NCBI GenBank assembly: GCA_023440705.1
Contig: JAEXRP010000024.1
Span: 3,890 to 67,889 of the forward strand
Length of the DNA stretch: 64,000 nucleotides
Source of the DNA: Soonwooa sp023440705
GTDB taxonomy: Bacteria; Bacteroidota; Bacteroidia; Flavobacteriales; Weeksellaceae
Reading direction: 5' to 3'
A program made the translations under genes and the position numbers. How positions within the stretch are numbered: the stretch's first letter is position 1; each line of letters begins with the position of its first letter. Positions 25,901 to 33,685 of this stretch are shown one piece after another. A model generated the notes under the pieces. It had not been told where the DNA came from, ran no database searches, and worked only from the letters and a program-made list of their open reading frames with translations.

Positions 25901-26438
25901 TTAAAGCTTTAGAAAGGTTCTGCCAACCAGTTTTTTGATTATCGACTTCTAGGTCATACGTACAAATAAGTACGGCGTCGACATTTAACAATTTAGCTAA
26001 ATATGATGGTGGATAATCGCCAGGATGTAAGAAGTAGCCAATATCCTGAAGAAGTTTATTGGTTATTCTTATGTCTTGTAAATAAATTTCGGATTTGTAA
26101 TTATCAAATACATCCCAAAACTGTTCTTGCAACAATTTACCAATCATCTGTTGGTTTTCAAATTGTTGTTCAGCAATTTCTTCGGTGTAATCTAAAGGTT
26201 TGATGTACGATATAGCCGTATTAAAAGGGATAATCGCAATCTTGACATGCTCGTCGATTTCATCTTTGAGATTCTCATCAGCGTATATAACGTCATTTTG
26301 GTTAGACTTCAGTAAGGTTGCATACTTGCTTGCAATACTAATAACTGATGTAATCTGGCCAAGTTGAGCGTTAACTAGTGTCATGGGAAATAACGTCATC
26401 CCAAACAGGAGGAGAATTGAACATTTTCTTCTCAGCAT
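22959..26438 (-). CDS. Giant secreted repeat protein with a split TolB/CsgG-like domain
   Basis: A 1159-residue secreted protein (signal peptide to about residue 24, LVNAQ). Residues about 64-165 contain HVKIAIIPFNTAI, a LLQEQFWDVF helix and LAKLLNVDAVLICTYDLEV, matching the first part of the downstream protein's C-terminal domain. The last part of that domain appears at the very end (about 1107-1159: FTINVFGKDSDKVLWQY, NVIKRLNKNFPYF). Between lie about 900 residues of helical-looking repeats, with a unit of about 45 residues (NN.E.I..L..GD...L..LL..N..L.G) in super-repeats of about 183 (the phrase LASGDTSNLLQDMLSKN recurs near residues 348, 531 and 713). Function unknown. It lies first in an apparent two-gene operon. 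Confidence 0.75.
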   Translation of the reverse strand: MLRRKCSILLLFGMTLFPMTLVNAQLGQITSVISIASKYATLLKSNQNDVIYADENLKDEIDEHVKIAIIPFNTAISYIKPLDYTEEIAEQQFENQQMIGKLLQEQFWDVFDNYKSEIYLQDIRITNKLLQDIGYFLHPGDYPPSYLAKLLNVDAVLICTYDLEVDNQKTGWQNLSKALSDLAISQLKGNIPGIQALKFIKNPNALIDAITKPGEFYQKLKSGDIAAITSIAGSLLPEGNWQKVAEIAAKNSKTITKLTKGDTSNLFSDLVSNNANLLGSELNLNPQVVKLIQNNTKVVQNVIDGNTKGIMFDIISSNVTSITSKYAGEQNSFLTTALSNNASIIAKLATGDTSNLLNDVLDKNIGHVTNMIGGNNASFYSNLILNNKELVGKALKGDFTALTTDLLVNNISLIGEKLPLGEAQKYAALLTNKEAVKGLLSGNTQSIISTLTQSGAQLFGDQIGNADVQKFAKLIANNREFIQSTIDGDPKKMLNSLLSKDSNILGTALDAAQLGKFGEILSNNSDIIVKLASGDTSNLLQDMLSKNISTISGMVPTTSSNFYTDLILKNKDLFAKAVSGDFSSLTSDLLSNNASLIGEILPSEEAKNYASLLTNKEAITGLLSGDTQMIVTNLTENGLKIFGDQIQNVDIQKFAKLLGNNKDFLRNAMNGDAKSMMTSLLSKDANLLGTVLDKNQLGEFGNILIDNQELIGKLASGDTSNAWQEALGNNVGRLVGSFGDESTSFYTNLILKNKDHLGGIIKGDYSELVNMALANSSQIIGNKLSTDGVQKYASILTDKNNISSLIDLDQESIINNLTQNGTQLFGNKLEGIDIQQLGLFISNNKDFISNINSGNIQNIITGLLQQNRSLFGTELNFSQIGQFAQIIGSSTTLLGDLLNDNSPSGTLKVWFSGLKTGLNDNAISKASDLLLNNKEGILSLLKGDKIQLANLLGNDEATANILIENRSKINQLLGIAADEDFTILNKTPEELEVLAYRLSDTKEVLNGIVKGDHQEIMASYANDNLGIDKNLFAQISKGLTQEQKTVAEVIVNSKINQMLLNDMIDLQFFDFGKDALSHKYDTVSLREKTFSQTTASILDPTLDPKDKSKFTINVFGKDSDKVLWQYINENSKTRIYDMSKTVVNVIKRLNKNFPYFNNN

Positions 26439-26978
26439 AATTTTAGTTTTTCGTTAGTTGGTTAATGGTTTTGAGTTAGACATTTATAAGTACTTAACTC
26501 AGGTGTTTCAATCTTGGTGACAAAGATGTTTTATTTAAAAATGAAAACTAAATTTTACTGAGGTAGTTATAAGGTAGTTCCGTCTACTACCTAGAAGAGT
26601 AGTTTATTTAATGCTTTGAATATTAATGGTTTAGAAGTTGTTTGTAGACGGTTGATTTTGTATTTGTAGACAGGTTTTCAAAAGCTTTTTTTGATATTTT
26701 GGAAGATTGTTAGAAATATTATTAATGGTAATGATATGGATTTTTGTGTTCTTTTGATATTAAAATACTTGCGTTTTGTTTGTTAAAATTGGTAACCTAA
26801 AGAAATTTTAATAAACAAATAGCTCCCATTATACTTTTCAAAATTATTTTCGTAATTGGTTGAATATTAGTCTTGTATTAAATTTTTGTTTAAAAATTCA
26901 TGCATTTTAAAATAGCATTAATTGTAGCTTGTTGAAGCTTGTTTTAATATTGCTGAGATAAATAACAACTTAAATAAT
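26439..26978. other. 540-bp divergent intergenic region
   Basis: Very AT-rich, no gene. It lies between the leftward repeat-protein operon and the rightward T9SS-cargo gene and so should hold both promoters. Small inverted repeats: GAGTTA ... TAACTC (26473-26500) and AGGTAGT ... ACTACCT (26572-26592). I see no convincing pair of -33 and -7 boxes. Confidence 0.5.
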
Positions 26979-28337
26979 ATGAAAAAGAAAAATTTACTTT
27001 TACAACTTTGTGGAGCAATGCTTCTTGTATCTTCTACAATGAATGCTCAAGAATATAGAAAGATTACACAACCTAATTCGGCGTTTCAAGATGTTAACGA
27101 TAATGGCGTAGCAGTTGGTTTTGGATTAATGTATGATTGGACTACGAAGGTGGTAACGCCTAAAGAATCAGTAGTTTATAGATTGAGATCTATTAATAAT
27201 AATGGCGATATGACTGCTGGTGTTACTGTTGGTAATCAAAAGGTTGCGTCTTACAAACTTAATGGCAGCACTTCTTGGACTTCAATACCGCTACCACCAA
27301 ATACAGTTAACTCAACTTTATATACAGAAGGGGTTCCGTATCAAATTTCAGAAAACGGAAAGTATATTGTCGGAAGTATGGGCTTATTTGATAATCAATT
27401 ACAAAAAGATATTGTAATACCTTTCATATTCGATACAACTACAGGCGTGACCAGTAGAGCTTCGAATTCTGATTTCGTAGACGGAACTTTTTTAACAGTT
27501 AATAATGCTGGAGATACTGCGGGATGGATTGATATTCCGCTGACAAGTACGAGAAGAGTGCCAACTTTATATAGTAATTCGGGTGTTTTTAAATACATCA
27601 AAAATAACAACGGAAGTTTACCGCAGGTTATTAATAACGAAGTTAAAGCTATTAATAATAATGGGGTAGCGGTTGGGCAATTTGACAATTTACCATTTAT
27701 TTACGATCCTGCTACAGATACATATACGGAGTTTGCAAACCCTAATCCTGCTAAATATTTTGGAGGTGCATTTTCAAGCATTTCGGAGGATGGGACTATT
27801 GTAGGAATGTGGTATACTGCTGGACAAAGTAACCGTTTTGCAACGATATATCATCCGAATTTGGGGACTACACCATTAGATCTGAAAGCATATTTAGAAT
27901 CAAGAGGCGTAACAGTTCAAAGTGGTGGTACTGCTAACAATATGGGGCCAGCTTTAGCCATTTCTCCAAATGGAAAATTTATCATCGGTTTTGAAGATGG
28001 ACCTGCAGTTGTTGCTTACGGATGGATTGTTAATATCCCTGAACTGGTGCTAGCTAACAATGAGGTTCAGGCCAGTAAACTGACAGTTAATGTATATCCT
28101 AACCCAGTTATTGATGACATTAATATTGACTTGAGAACTTCGAAAGCTGGCGTTGCAAAAGTTGAGCTTTATTCGCTTGACGGTAAACTTATAAAATCTG
28201 AAAATAAAAATTTATCAAACGGTATTAACCACATTAATGTTAATGTTGCACAAGCTGCAAAAGGAACTAAGAATCTTATCTTAGTTATTAATACACCTGA
28301 AGGTAACAGGATTTCTAAAAAGTTGGTAATTAAATAA
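26979..28337 (+). CDS. T9SS-sorted secreted protein with HAF-type repeats
   Basis: A 452-residue exported protein (signal peptide to about residue 23, TMNAQ). The middle (about 30-350) has repeated modules of the type VNDNGVAVGFG, ISENGKYIVGS, VNNAGDTAGWI, INNNGVAVGQFDNLPFIYD and ISPNGKFIIGF, which is the HAF/extracellular repeat pattern found in beta-propeller-like surface proteins. Residues about 370-452 are a type A T9SS sorting domain: VNVYPNPVIDDINIDL, KVELYSLDGKLIKS and the ending RISKKLVIK. Such domains are cleaved after crossing the outer membrane, leaving the protein at the cell surface or secreted. The ligand or activity is unknown. A terminator follows. Confidence 0.85.
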   Translation: MKKKNLLLQLCGAMLLVSSTMNAQEYRKITQPNSAFQDVNDNGVAVGFGLMYDWTTKVVTPKESVVYRLRSINNNGDMTAGVTVGNQKVASYKLNGSTSWTSIPLPPNTVNSTLYTEGVPYQISENGKYIVGSMGLFDNQLQKDIVIPFIFDTTTGVTSRASNSDFVDGTFLTVNNAGDTAGWIDIPLTSTRRVPTLYSNSGVFKYIKNNNGSLPQVINNEVKAINNNGVAVGQFDNLPFIYDPATDTYTEFANPNPAKYFGGAFSSISEDGTIVGMWYTAGQSNRFATIYHPNLGTTPLDLKAYLESRGVTVQSGGTANNMGPALAISPNGKFIIGFEDGPAVVAYGWIVNIPELVLANNEVQASKLTVNVYPNPVIDDINIDLRTSKAGVAKVELYSLDGKLIKSENKNLSNGINHINVNVAQAAKGTKNLILVINTPEGNRISKKLVIK

Positions 28338-28357
28338 TTACAAGTGTGCGAAGATAG

Positions 28358-28388
28358 AGGCTTTCAAATTAAATTGAAAGCCTTTTTT
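28358..28388. terminator. Terminator between convergent genes
   Basis: AGGCTTTCAA-attaaa-TTGAAAGCCT stem followed by TTTTTATC; 20 bp past the stop and abutting the end of the phosphatase gene, so possibly used by both. Confidence 0.85.
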
Positions 28389-28389
28389 A

Positions 28390-28866
28390 TCAAATATTTT
28401 TGGGAGAGTAGAAATACAAGAATTTTTTATTAGCCATTTCAAAATCTGACCAATCTTCGCAATCTACTTGGTAAGCTGCAACACCGCAAGTTGGGAGATT
28501 TATAATTTCGTCCGTTAAATAATTTGCAAAATTCGAAATACCATTATTGTGCGAAAATATTGCAACACAATTGCTATCTTTTGGAAGTCCGTAGATTACG
28601 TTTTCAAAATGTTGTTCTCGAGCGTTATAAAGTTGATGTTCAGTCGAAAAATTTTTGTCGAAAACCTTAGAAAATAGAGCGCAAGTATCCTGTGCTCTTT
28701 TAGCTGGACTACTAATAAAAGTATCAATGTTAACGGATTTATTTTTTAGGAAATTCGCCATTCTTGGGGCATTTTCCTCTCCTGTTTCGGTAAGTGGGCG
28801 GTCAAAATCTTCCACGCCTTCTGGCCAGTCGCTCTTGGCATGTCTTATGAGCAAAATTGTTTTCAT
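28390..28866 (-). CDS. SixA-type phosphohistidine phosphatase
   Basis: A 158-residue histidine phosphatase (phosphoglycerate-mutase-like) domain. The active-site RHG-type motif at the start is LIRHAKSDW with the phospho-accepting His at residue 9; other motifs are FDRPLTETGEENAPRMA, ISSPAKRAQDTC and AIFSHNNGI (second active-site His). The small size, the RHAKSxW start and the LTxxGxxxA context point to the SixA branch, which dephosphorylates histidine-phosphate on signalling proteins. The substrate here is unknown. It stands alone. Confidence 0.88.
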   Translation of the reverse strand: MKTILLIRHAKSDWPEGVEDFDRPLTETGEENAPRMANFLKNKSVNIDTFISSPAKRAQDTCALFSKVFDKNFSTEHQLYNAREQHFENVIYGLPKDSNCVAIFSHNNGISNFANYLTDEIINLPTCGVAAYQVDCEDWSDFEMANKKFLYFYSPKNI

Positions 28867-29166
28867 GTGCTTTTTTTCTTCAGAAATAAAATTAGGAAAA
28901 AAATCATTTCAAAATTTAATTAATTTGAAAATCAATCTGATATGCATAAAATTTTCCTGATCAGTAAGTCCAATTCTTTGTTCAGTAATAGCCAGTTATC
29001 GTTTTAACTCTGTTTTAAAGAGTCAAAAGTTAGAAAAGTAGACATTTTTTTAAAACTTTGAATAATATAAATAAAGATACGATAAAGGAAACATTGCTAT
29101 AAAAAAGCGCAACCAAATATGGCTGCGCTTTCCCGTTTGTAAAATTAAATAATATAATTCGAAATA
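28867..29166. other. 300-bp intergenic region
   Basis: No gene seen. It holds the presumed promoter of the SixA-type gene (no clear consensus) and, at 29101-29129, the terminator of the leftward M36 peptidase gene. Confidence 0.5.
29101..29129 (-). terminator. Rho-independent terminator of the M36 peptidase gene
   Basis: AGCGCAACCA-aata-TGGCTGCGCT stem with one wobble; on the minus strand it is followed by six T. It lies about 37 bp past the stop. Confidence 0.8.
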
Positions 29167-31857
29167 CTACTTTCTAATTATCAATTTTTGAGATTGGTCA
29201 ATTCCAAATCCTTCTACTTTAACAACATATACGCCGTTAGTAAGTTTTGAAGTGTTGATACTTTGGTTAGAACCAGATGCGATTTTGCTTTCAGAAACAA
29301 GGTTACCAACCATGTTATAAATTTTAACAATTAGGTTGCCTTTCGCATTTTTAGTGTTTATGAAAACTTGGTCTTTTGCAGGATTAGGATAGATGCTAAT
29401 GTCTGTTTTAGAAGTAGTTTCGTTAGTCGCTAACTTACATTCTGCAGGAACTTCGAAGTCTTCAACTTGATCTGCTAAATCTGGATTTGGTGTTCCATCT
29501 TCTGTTACCCAAAGACCGTTCAAACCACCTGGTTCCGCATTAACCCCTAGTCCTCTTTTAGCAAAAGTATCCCATATAAGGCATTTGTTAGCACCATTAT
29601 TGATTTGTTGGTCGGCTTCTAGAATTGCATCACGACCATCTTTGAATGTTGGATTACAAGGCTGCAGCTTCATACCATCCATTACCAATTGTAATGTTTT
29701 TGCAGTTCCACTATTAGGATCAGCTAGTACATCATAATTGTAACCGTATTTGTCAACCATATTCCAAGTAAGATCCCAAAGCATTGTTGCCCAAACAAAG
29801 CCGATAGAATGTACATCTGGCATTGTCCCGAAAGTCACCCCAAATAGAGAACCTGGAACTTCCATACCATTGGTTTTTCCATAAGTATAATTGTTAATAC
29901 TAAAATCGGGCGAGTATTTTGCTGGTCGGATTCCTACTCCAGTAGTTGTTTCGCTGATTGCGTAATTACCAATACCTCTTGGGATGCTAGCATTGTCTGT
30001 AGGTTTTAATGTTAACATTAATGCTAAATAATCTGACCAACCTTCGCCCATTTGTTCATTATCGCTCATTGCATTAAGGCAAGTACCATCACCCTCACCT
30101 GTAAGTCTGTTAGATATACCATGCGTGTATTCGTGTATTACGATAGCATTATCAAGACTTCCATCTGGCTGTGTTACAGTAGAATAATCTTTGTTAATTG
30201 TAACATTAACGTTTTGGTTTTGATCAACTTTATTTTTTAGAATTAGACCAGATGCATTATCTATCAATACACTATAAAAAGGTTCATCAGCAAAGTTTGG
30301 TCCGTACGCAACGATTGGCTCTGATGGACTTGCATTATAGAATATTGCTCCCAAAGCTCCAGCAGCCTGTGCATTAGCTGATTTATCTGTAAACTGACAA
30401 TTACCACGTTGTACAAGAAGCATTTTTCCAGCGACATTGTTGGTTAGGTCGGTACAAGCATCTAAAGGTTCCGCAAGTACAAGATCTCCTGTGATGCCGT
30501 TAGCAGGCCAAGTCGGAATGGTTACAGGGAAGCTTGTATTGGTAGAAAAATTTGTTAAATCTCCAGGAGAATTTACTTTTACACCACTATAGAATGCTGG
30601 TGACCAAAGGTACATTTGCATAGTGCCAGGGATGCCATCACCTGGAGGCGAAAAATTGGCGTTGTCCAAGCCTCCGCCGTCTTGTCCTTGAGCAACAACA
30701 AAATCCTTGTCTTCGCCGCCACGGCCGAGATTGTTATATTGGAAGTTTCGAGCTGTTTCTGTAAAACCAAATTGATACGAAATATCATGCACCATATTAT
30801 TAATATAGAAAAGATTGGCCAATGCAGCATCTCGGAAAGTATGAGCAGGTAAGCTTCCATCATATGGGAAATCAAAATTTCTGTCAGTACCACCATAAGC
30901 CAATTGGTCAATATCTTGGAGATCATTAATGTTATTAGGATCAGAGAAAGCTATAACATTGTTACCAACTGTATAATCTTTAAAAGGTTCAAAATCTGGA
31001 TTTTGTGTATCATGCCAACCAAGTGGTGCGTAAGTTGGGTTAGTAGGTTCGTTAACTATCGAGCGTCCACCGTAGATTGGTGATTCCACAGGAAGTTTAA
31101 AAACATTATATTTTGCTGCACTAGCTTTTAATAGAGAAGTAGTTGCTGTTTTGTTTAATGGATAGGCAACTGTTTTTGTAGCATTGTCATCGTTGTAATC
31201 ATGACCTAAAAAATTCGCATTATCATGGAAGTGGTCTTTAACTGTTAAATTGCTTTGTAACAGGATCTCTGAGTTTTGAGCATCAACCAAAGTCAACCAA
31301 TAATTTGCAGATCCTTTCTCTGCAAATCTAATTTCGTGAGCTAAGCGCGCTTCAGATCCTTTGATGAAATATACAAGTTTGTCCGTAACATCATTGATAG
31401 ATTTAGTTTTTAAAAGTCCTTTTTTCTCCGTCAAGTTTTTTGCAAATTGATAAGATGATTGGTCTTTTATTTTAAGTTTATTAGCCGCAATTGTAAAGGC
31501 AGCTTCTGGTGACAAACTCGCTTTAGCGTCAGCAACTTTAGAAACACTAAGTACAGATGTTGCAAAAGAATTGGTCGCATATACTATTTTGTTATCCTTT
31601 ATTAAGAAGTTTGCGGATTTTCCAAAAACAGGGATGTCGTTGATTTTTTGTTGAGCAATGACAACATCGGCCTTCATCGATTTAGAATTGTCAACATTGA
31701 TAATGTTGAAATCCGTTAAAGCTGTTGGTACAGCTTTCATTTGTATATCCGTTTTTAGATACTGTGAAATTTGTTCTTTATAAGATTGTGCGTTTCCAAA
31801 AATAAATGCGAAAACAGCAGGAAGAATTAAAAAAGCTTTTAGTTGATTTCTTTTCAT
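29167..31857 (-). CDS. M36 (fungalysin-like) metallopeptidase with PA domain and T9SS sorting domain
   Basis: An 896-residue secreted zinc protease. Domains: signal peptide (to about 23); an FTP-type propeptide (about 50-200); the M36 catalytic domain with the zinc motif HEYTHG (residues 575-580) and downstream ligand Glu605 in GEGWSDY; a protease-associated (PA) domain inserted before the active site (about 455-540, GKMLLVQRGNCQFTDKSANA); and a C-terminal T9SS type A sorting domain (about 820-896: ISIYPNPAKDQVFIN, GVYVVKVEGF, KLIIRK). The PA insertion within an M36 domain is common in Bacteroidota members. It is likely exported by T9SS to digest extracellular protein and activated by cleavage of the propeptide. 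Monocistronic with a terminator. Confidence 0.95.
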   Translation of the reverse strand: MKRNQLKAFLILPAVFAFIFGNAQSYKEQISQYLKTDIQMKAVPTALTDFNIINVDNSKSMKADVVIAQQKINDIPVFGKSANFLIKDNKIVYATNSFATSVLSVSKVADAKASLSPEAAFTIAANKLKIKDQSSYQFAKNLTEKKGLLKTKSINDVTDKLVYFIKGSEARLAHEIRFAEKGSANYWLTLVDAQNSEILLQSNLTVKDHFHDNANFLGHDYNDDNATKTVAYPLNKTATTSLLKASAAKYNVFKLPVESPIYGGRSIVNEPTNPTYAPLGWHDTQNPDFEPFKDYTVGNNVIAFSDPNNINDLQDIDQLAYGGTDRNFDFPYDGSLPAHTFRDAALANLFYINNMVHDISYQFGFTETARNFQYNNLGRGGEDKDFVVAQGQDGGGLDNANFSPPGDGIPGTMQMYLWSPAFYSGVKVNSPGDLTNFSTNTSFPVTIPTWPANGITGDLVLAEPLDACTDLTNNVAGKMLLVQRGNCQFTDKSANAQAAGALGAIFYNASPSEPIVAYGPNFADEPFYSVLIDNASGLILKNKVDQNQNVNVTINKDYSTVTQPDGSLDNAIVIHEYTHGISNRLTGEGDGTCLNAMSDNEQMGEGWSDYLALMLTLKPTDNASIPRGIGNYAISETTTGVGIRPAKYSPDFSINNYTYGKTNGMEVPGSLFGVTFGTMPDVHSIGFVWATMLWDLTWNMVDKYGYNYDVLADPNSGTAKTLQLVMDGMKLQPCNPTFKDGRDAILEADQQINNGANKCLIWDTFAKRGLGVNAEPGGLNGLWVTEDGTPNPDLADQVEDFEVPAECKLATNETTSKTDISIYPNPAKDQVFINTKNAKGNLIVKIYNMVGNLVSESKIASGSNQSINTSKLTNGVYVVKVEGFGIDQSQKLIIRK

Positions 31858-32362
31858 AGTAACTCAGGTGTTGGTTAAAATTTTCAGTTAACTGAATAAT
31901 TTCAGAATTAAAATTGTTGTTTGGTTTATTGTAATTTTTAAATATAAAATCCTTAAAATTTTATATAAACAAAAAGATATTTTGAAAATTATATAAGATT
32001 TAGAAAATATTACTGTTTTTGTTCGGTTTTAAATATACAAACATTTGTTAATGATGCAAGAGAAATTTAATGTTTTTGTAATATACTAGCAATCAATACA
32101 TTGCAAATGATTATTGTTGAATATAGTACGAAGAACAGATAATTTATCTATCGAATAACTAACTAACGTTAGTTAATTTTTTAAAATGCAGTGATTTTTT
32201 ATAAATTCAATTTATGAAGAAAGTGGATTTTTATTTACTTTATTAAAAAATAAATTATTGCATTATTGATAAAAAATGTATTGATATTTTATTAATTTAA
32301 TAAATAAAAAAACGTCGACTTCTAGAAAGAAATCGACGTTGTCAGTATTGTATTTTTAAAAC
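31858..32362. other. 505-bp intergenic region with a palindrome
   Basis: AT-rich, no gene. It contains a perfect 16-bp palindrome TAACTAACGTTAGTTA at 32160-32175, about 300 bp upstream of the peptidase start, and the terminator of the acyltransferase gene at 32304-32340. The palindrome has the shape of a TetR-type operator but no TetR gene is near. Confidence 0.5.
32304..32340 (-). terminator. Rho-independent terminator of the acyltransferase gene
   Basis: AACGTCGA ... TCGACGTT stem with a partly paired loop; on the minus strand it is followed by a T-run; about 22 bp past the stop. Confidence 0.85.
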
Positions 32363-33634
32363 CTAGATTGGTTTGAACTCTAAATGTTGCTCTGCTAATA
32401 GTTTTTCAGCTTGTTCTTTATAATGTCCGCTAACCAATTTATCATGGATTGCTTCAAAAGCTGCAAGTGTTTCGTTGATTTCAGCATCGGTGTGAGAAGC
32501 TGTTGGGATTAATCTTAATAAAATCATCCCTTTCGGAATAACTGGATATACAACAACCGATGTAAAGATTCCGAAGTTTTCACGAAGATCTTTTACTAGA
32601 AGTGTTGCTTCAACTGGCGTACCTTGCATCATAACAGGCGTTACACAAGTGTTGGTGTTACCAAGGTTAAAACCTCTTTCTGTTAATCCGTTTTGTAGTT
32701 TATATACGTTTTCCCAAAGTTTAGCTTTAATCTCTGGACGCGTTCTTAGTAATTCTAATCTTTTAAGACCACCAATAACCATCGGCATTGTCAAAGATTT
32801 AGCAAAAATTTGAGATCTTAAATTGAATTTTAGATATCTAATGATGTCTTTGTTACCAGCGATAAATGCTCCAAAACCAGCCATTGACTTAGCAAAAGTT
32901 GAGAAATATACATCAATCTGATCTTGACATCCTTGCTCTTCACCAGCTCCAGCACCAGTTTCTCCTAAAGTCCCGAATCCGTGCGCATCGTCAACCAATA
33001 ATCTGAATTGGTATTTATCTTTTAGCGCGCAAATTTCCTTTAATTTACCTTGTTGTCCTCTCATTCCGAAAACACCTTCAGTAATTACTAAAATTCCACC
33101 GCCTGTTTCTTCTGCTACTTTAGTCGCTCTTTTTAAGTTTTTTTCTAAACTTTCGATATCGTTATGCTTGTAAGTAAAACGCTTACCAGAGTGCAATCTT
33201 ACACCGTCAACGATACAAGCGTGAGAATCCATATCATAGACAATAACGTCATGACGATCAACCAAAGCATCGATTGTAGAGACCATACCTTGGTAACCAA
33301 AGTTAAGTAGATAAGCCGATTCTTTTTGAACGAAATCTGCTAGCTCTCTTTCCAATTGTAAGTGCTGGTCAGTTTCTCCAGACATTGCACGAGCACCCAT
33401 CGGGTAGAACATACCATATTCTGCTGCTGCTTTTGCATCGGCAGCGATAACTTCTGGATGATTACAAAGTCCTAAATAATCGTTGGCACTCCAGAAGATA
33501 ACTTCTTTACCTTGAAACTGCATTCTTGGTCCGATTGGTCCTTCTAATCTTGGAAATATAAAATAACCTTCGCCATAATCTGCAAATTGTCCTAATGGTC
33601 CAGGGTTTTGTTTAATTCTGTCAAAAATATCCAT
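32363..33634 (-). CDS. Alpha-oxoamine synthase family enzyme, putative cysteate acyltransferase (capnine synthesis)
   Basis: A 423-residue PLP enzyme of the KBL/BioF/SPT family: IFWSANDYLGLCNHPEVI, PMGARAMSGETDQHLQLE, the cofactor-Asp segment RLLVDDAHGFGTLGETGAG and the PLP-lysine region VYFSTFAKSMAGFGAFIAG. It has about 25 residues of extra N-terminus compared with KBL (GPLGQFADYGEGYFIFPRL) and a C-terminal tail. The neighbour upstream is a cysteine/cystathionine-synthase-like enzyme. In Flavobacterium and Chryseobacterium a cysteate acyltransferase of this family makes the precursor of capnine, the base of sulfonolipids. The pairing suggests that role here; the specific substrate is inference, and a serine palmitoyltransferase-like or other role is possible. 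Confidence 0.65.
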   Translation of the reverse strand: MDIFDRIKQNPGPLGQFADYGEGYFIFPRLEGPIGPRMQFQGKEVIFWSANDYLGLCNHPEVIAADAKAAAEYGMFYPMGARAMSGETDQHLQLERELADFVQKESAYLLNFGYQGMVSTIDALVDRHDVIVYDMDSHACIVDGVRLHSGKRFTYKHNDIESLEKNLKRATKVAEETGGGILVITEGVFGMRGQQGKLKEICALKDKYQFRLLVDDAHGFGTLGETGAGAGEEQGCQDQIDVYFSTFAKSMAGFGAFIAGNKDIIRYLKFNLRSQIFAKSLTMPMVIGGLKRLELLRTRPEIKAKLWENVYKLQNGLTERGFNLGNTNTCVTPVMMQGTPVEATLLVKDLRENFGIFTSVVVYPVIPKGMILLRLIPTASHTDAEINETLAAFEAIHDKLVSGHYKEQAEKLLAEQHLEFKPI

Positions 33635-33651
33635 GTACTATTTCTTTATAA

Positions 33652-33683
33652 AAAAATAAGCTCCCGATAAAAACCGGGAGTAT
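33652..33683 (-). terminator. Terminator or attenuator-like hairpin between the pair
   Basis: CTCCCG ... CGGGAG stem (33661-33680) with T-rich minus-strand sequence after it. It lies between the PLP beta-synthase gene and the acyltransferase gene, so the two may be only partly co-transcribed. Confidence 0.7.
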
Positions 33684-33685
33684 TT

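Noticed and set aside
21774..26438. Adhesin or toxin of RTX type because of the GD-rich repeats
   Set aside because: The GD pairs are in helix-like 45-residue units with no GGxGxD nonapeptides, and signal peptides and TolB-like domains point to the periplasm or outer membrane.
26495..31871. Shared 13-mer TAACTCAGGTGTT upstream of the 1159-residue gene and the M36 peptidase gene
   Set aside because: Matches of this length between two AT-rich intergenic regions are expected by chance in a 64-kb window; only two copies and different distances to the start codons.
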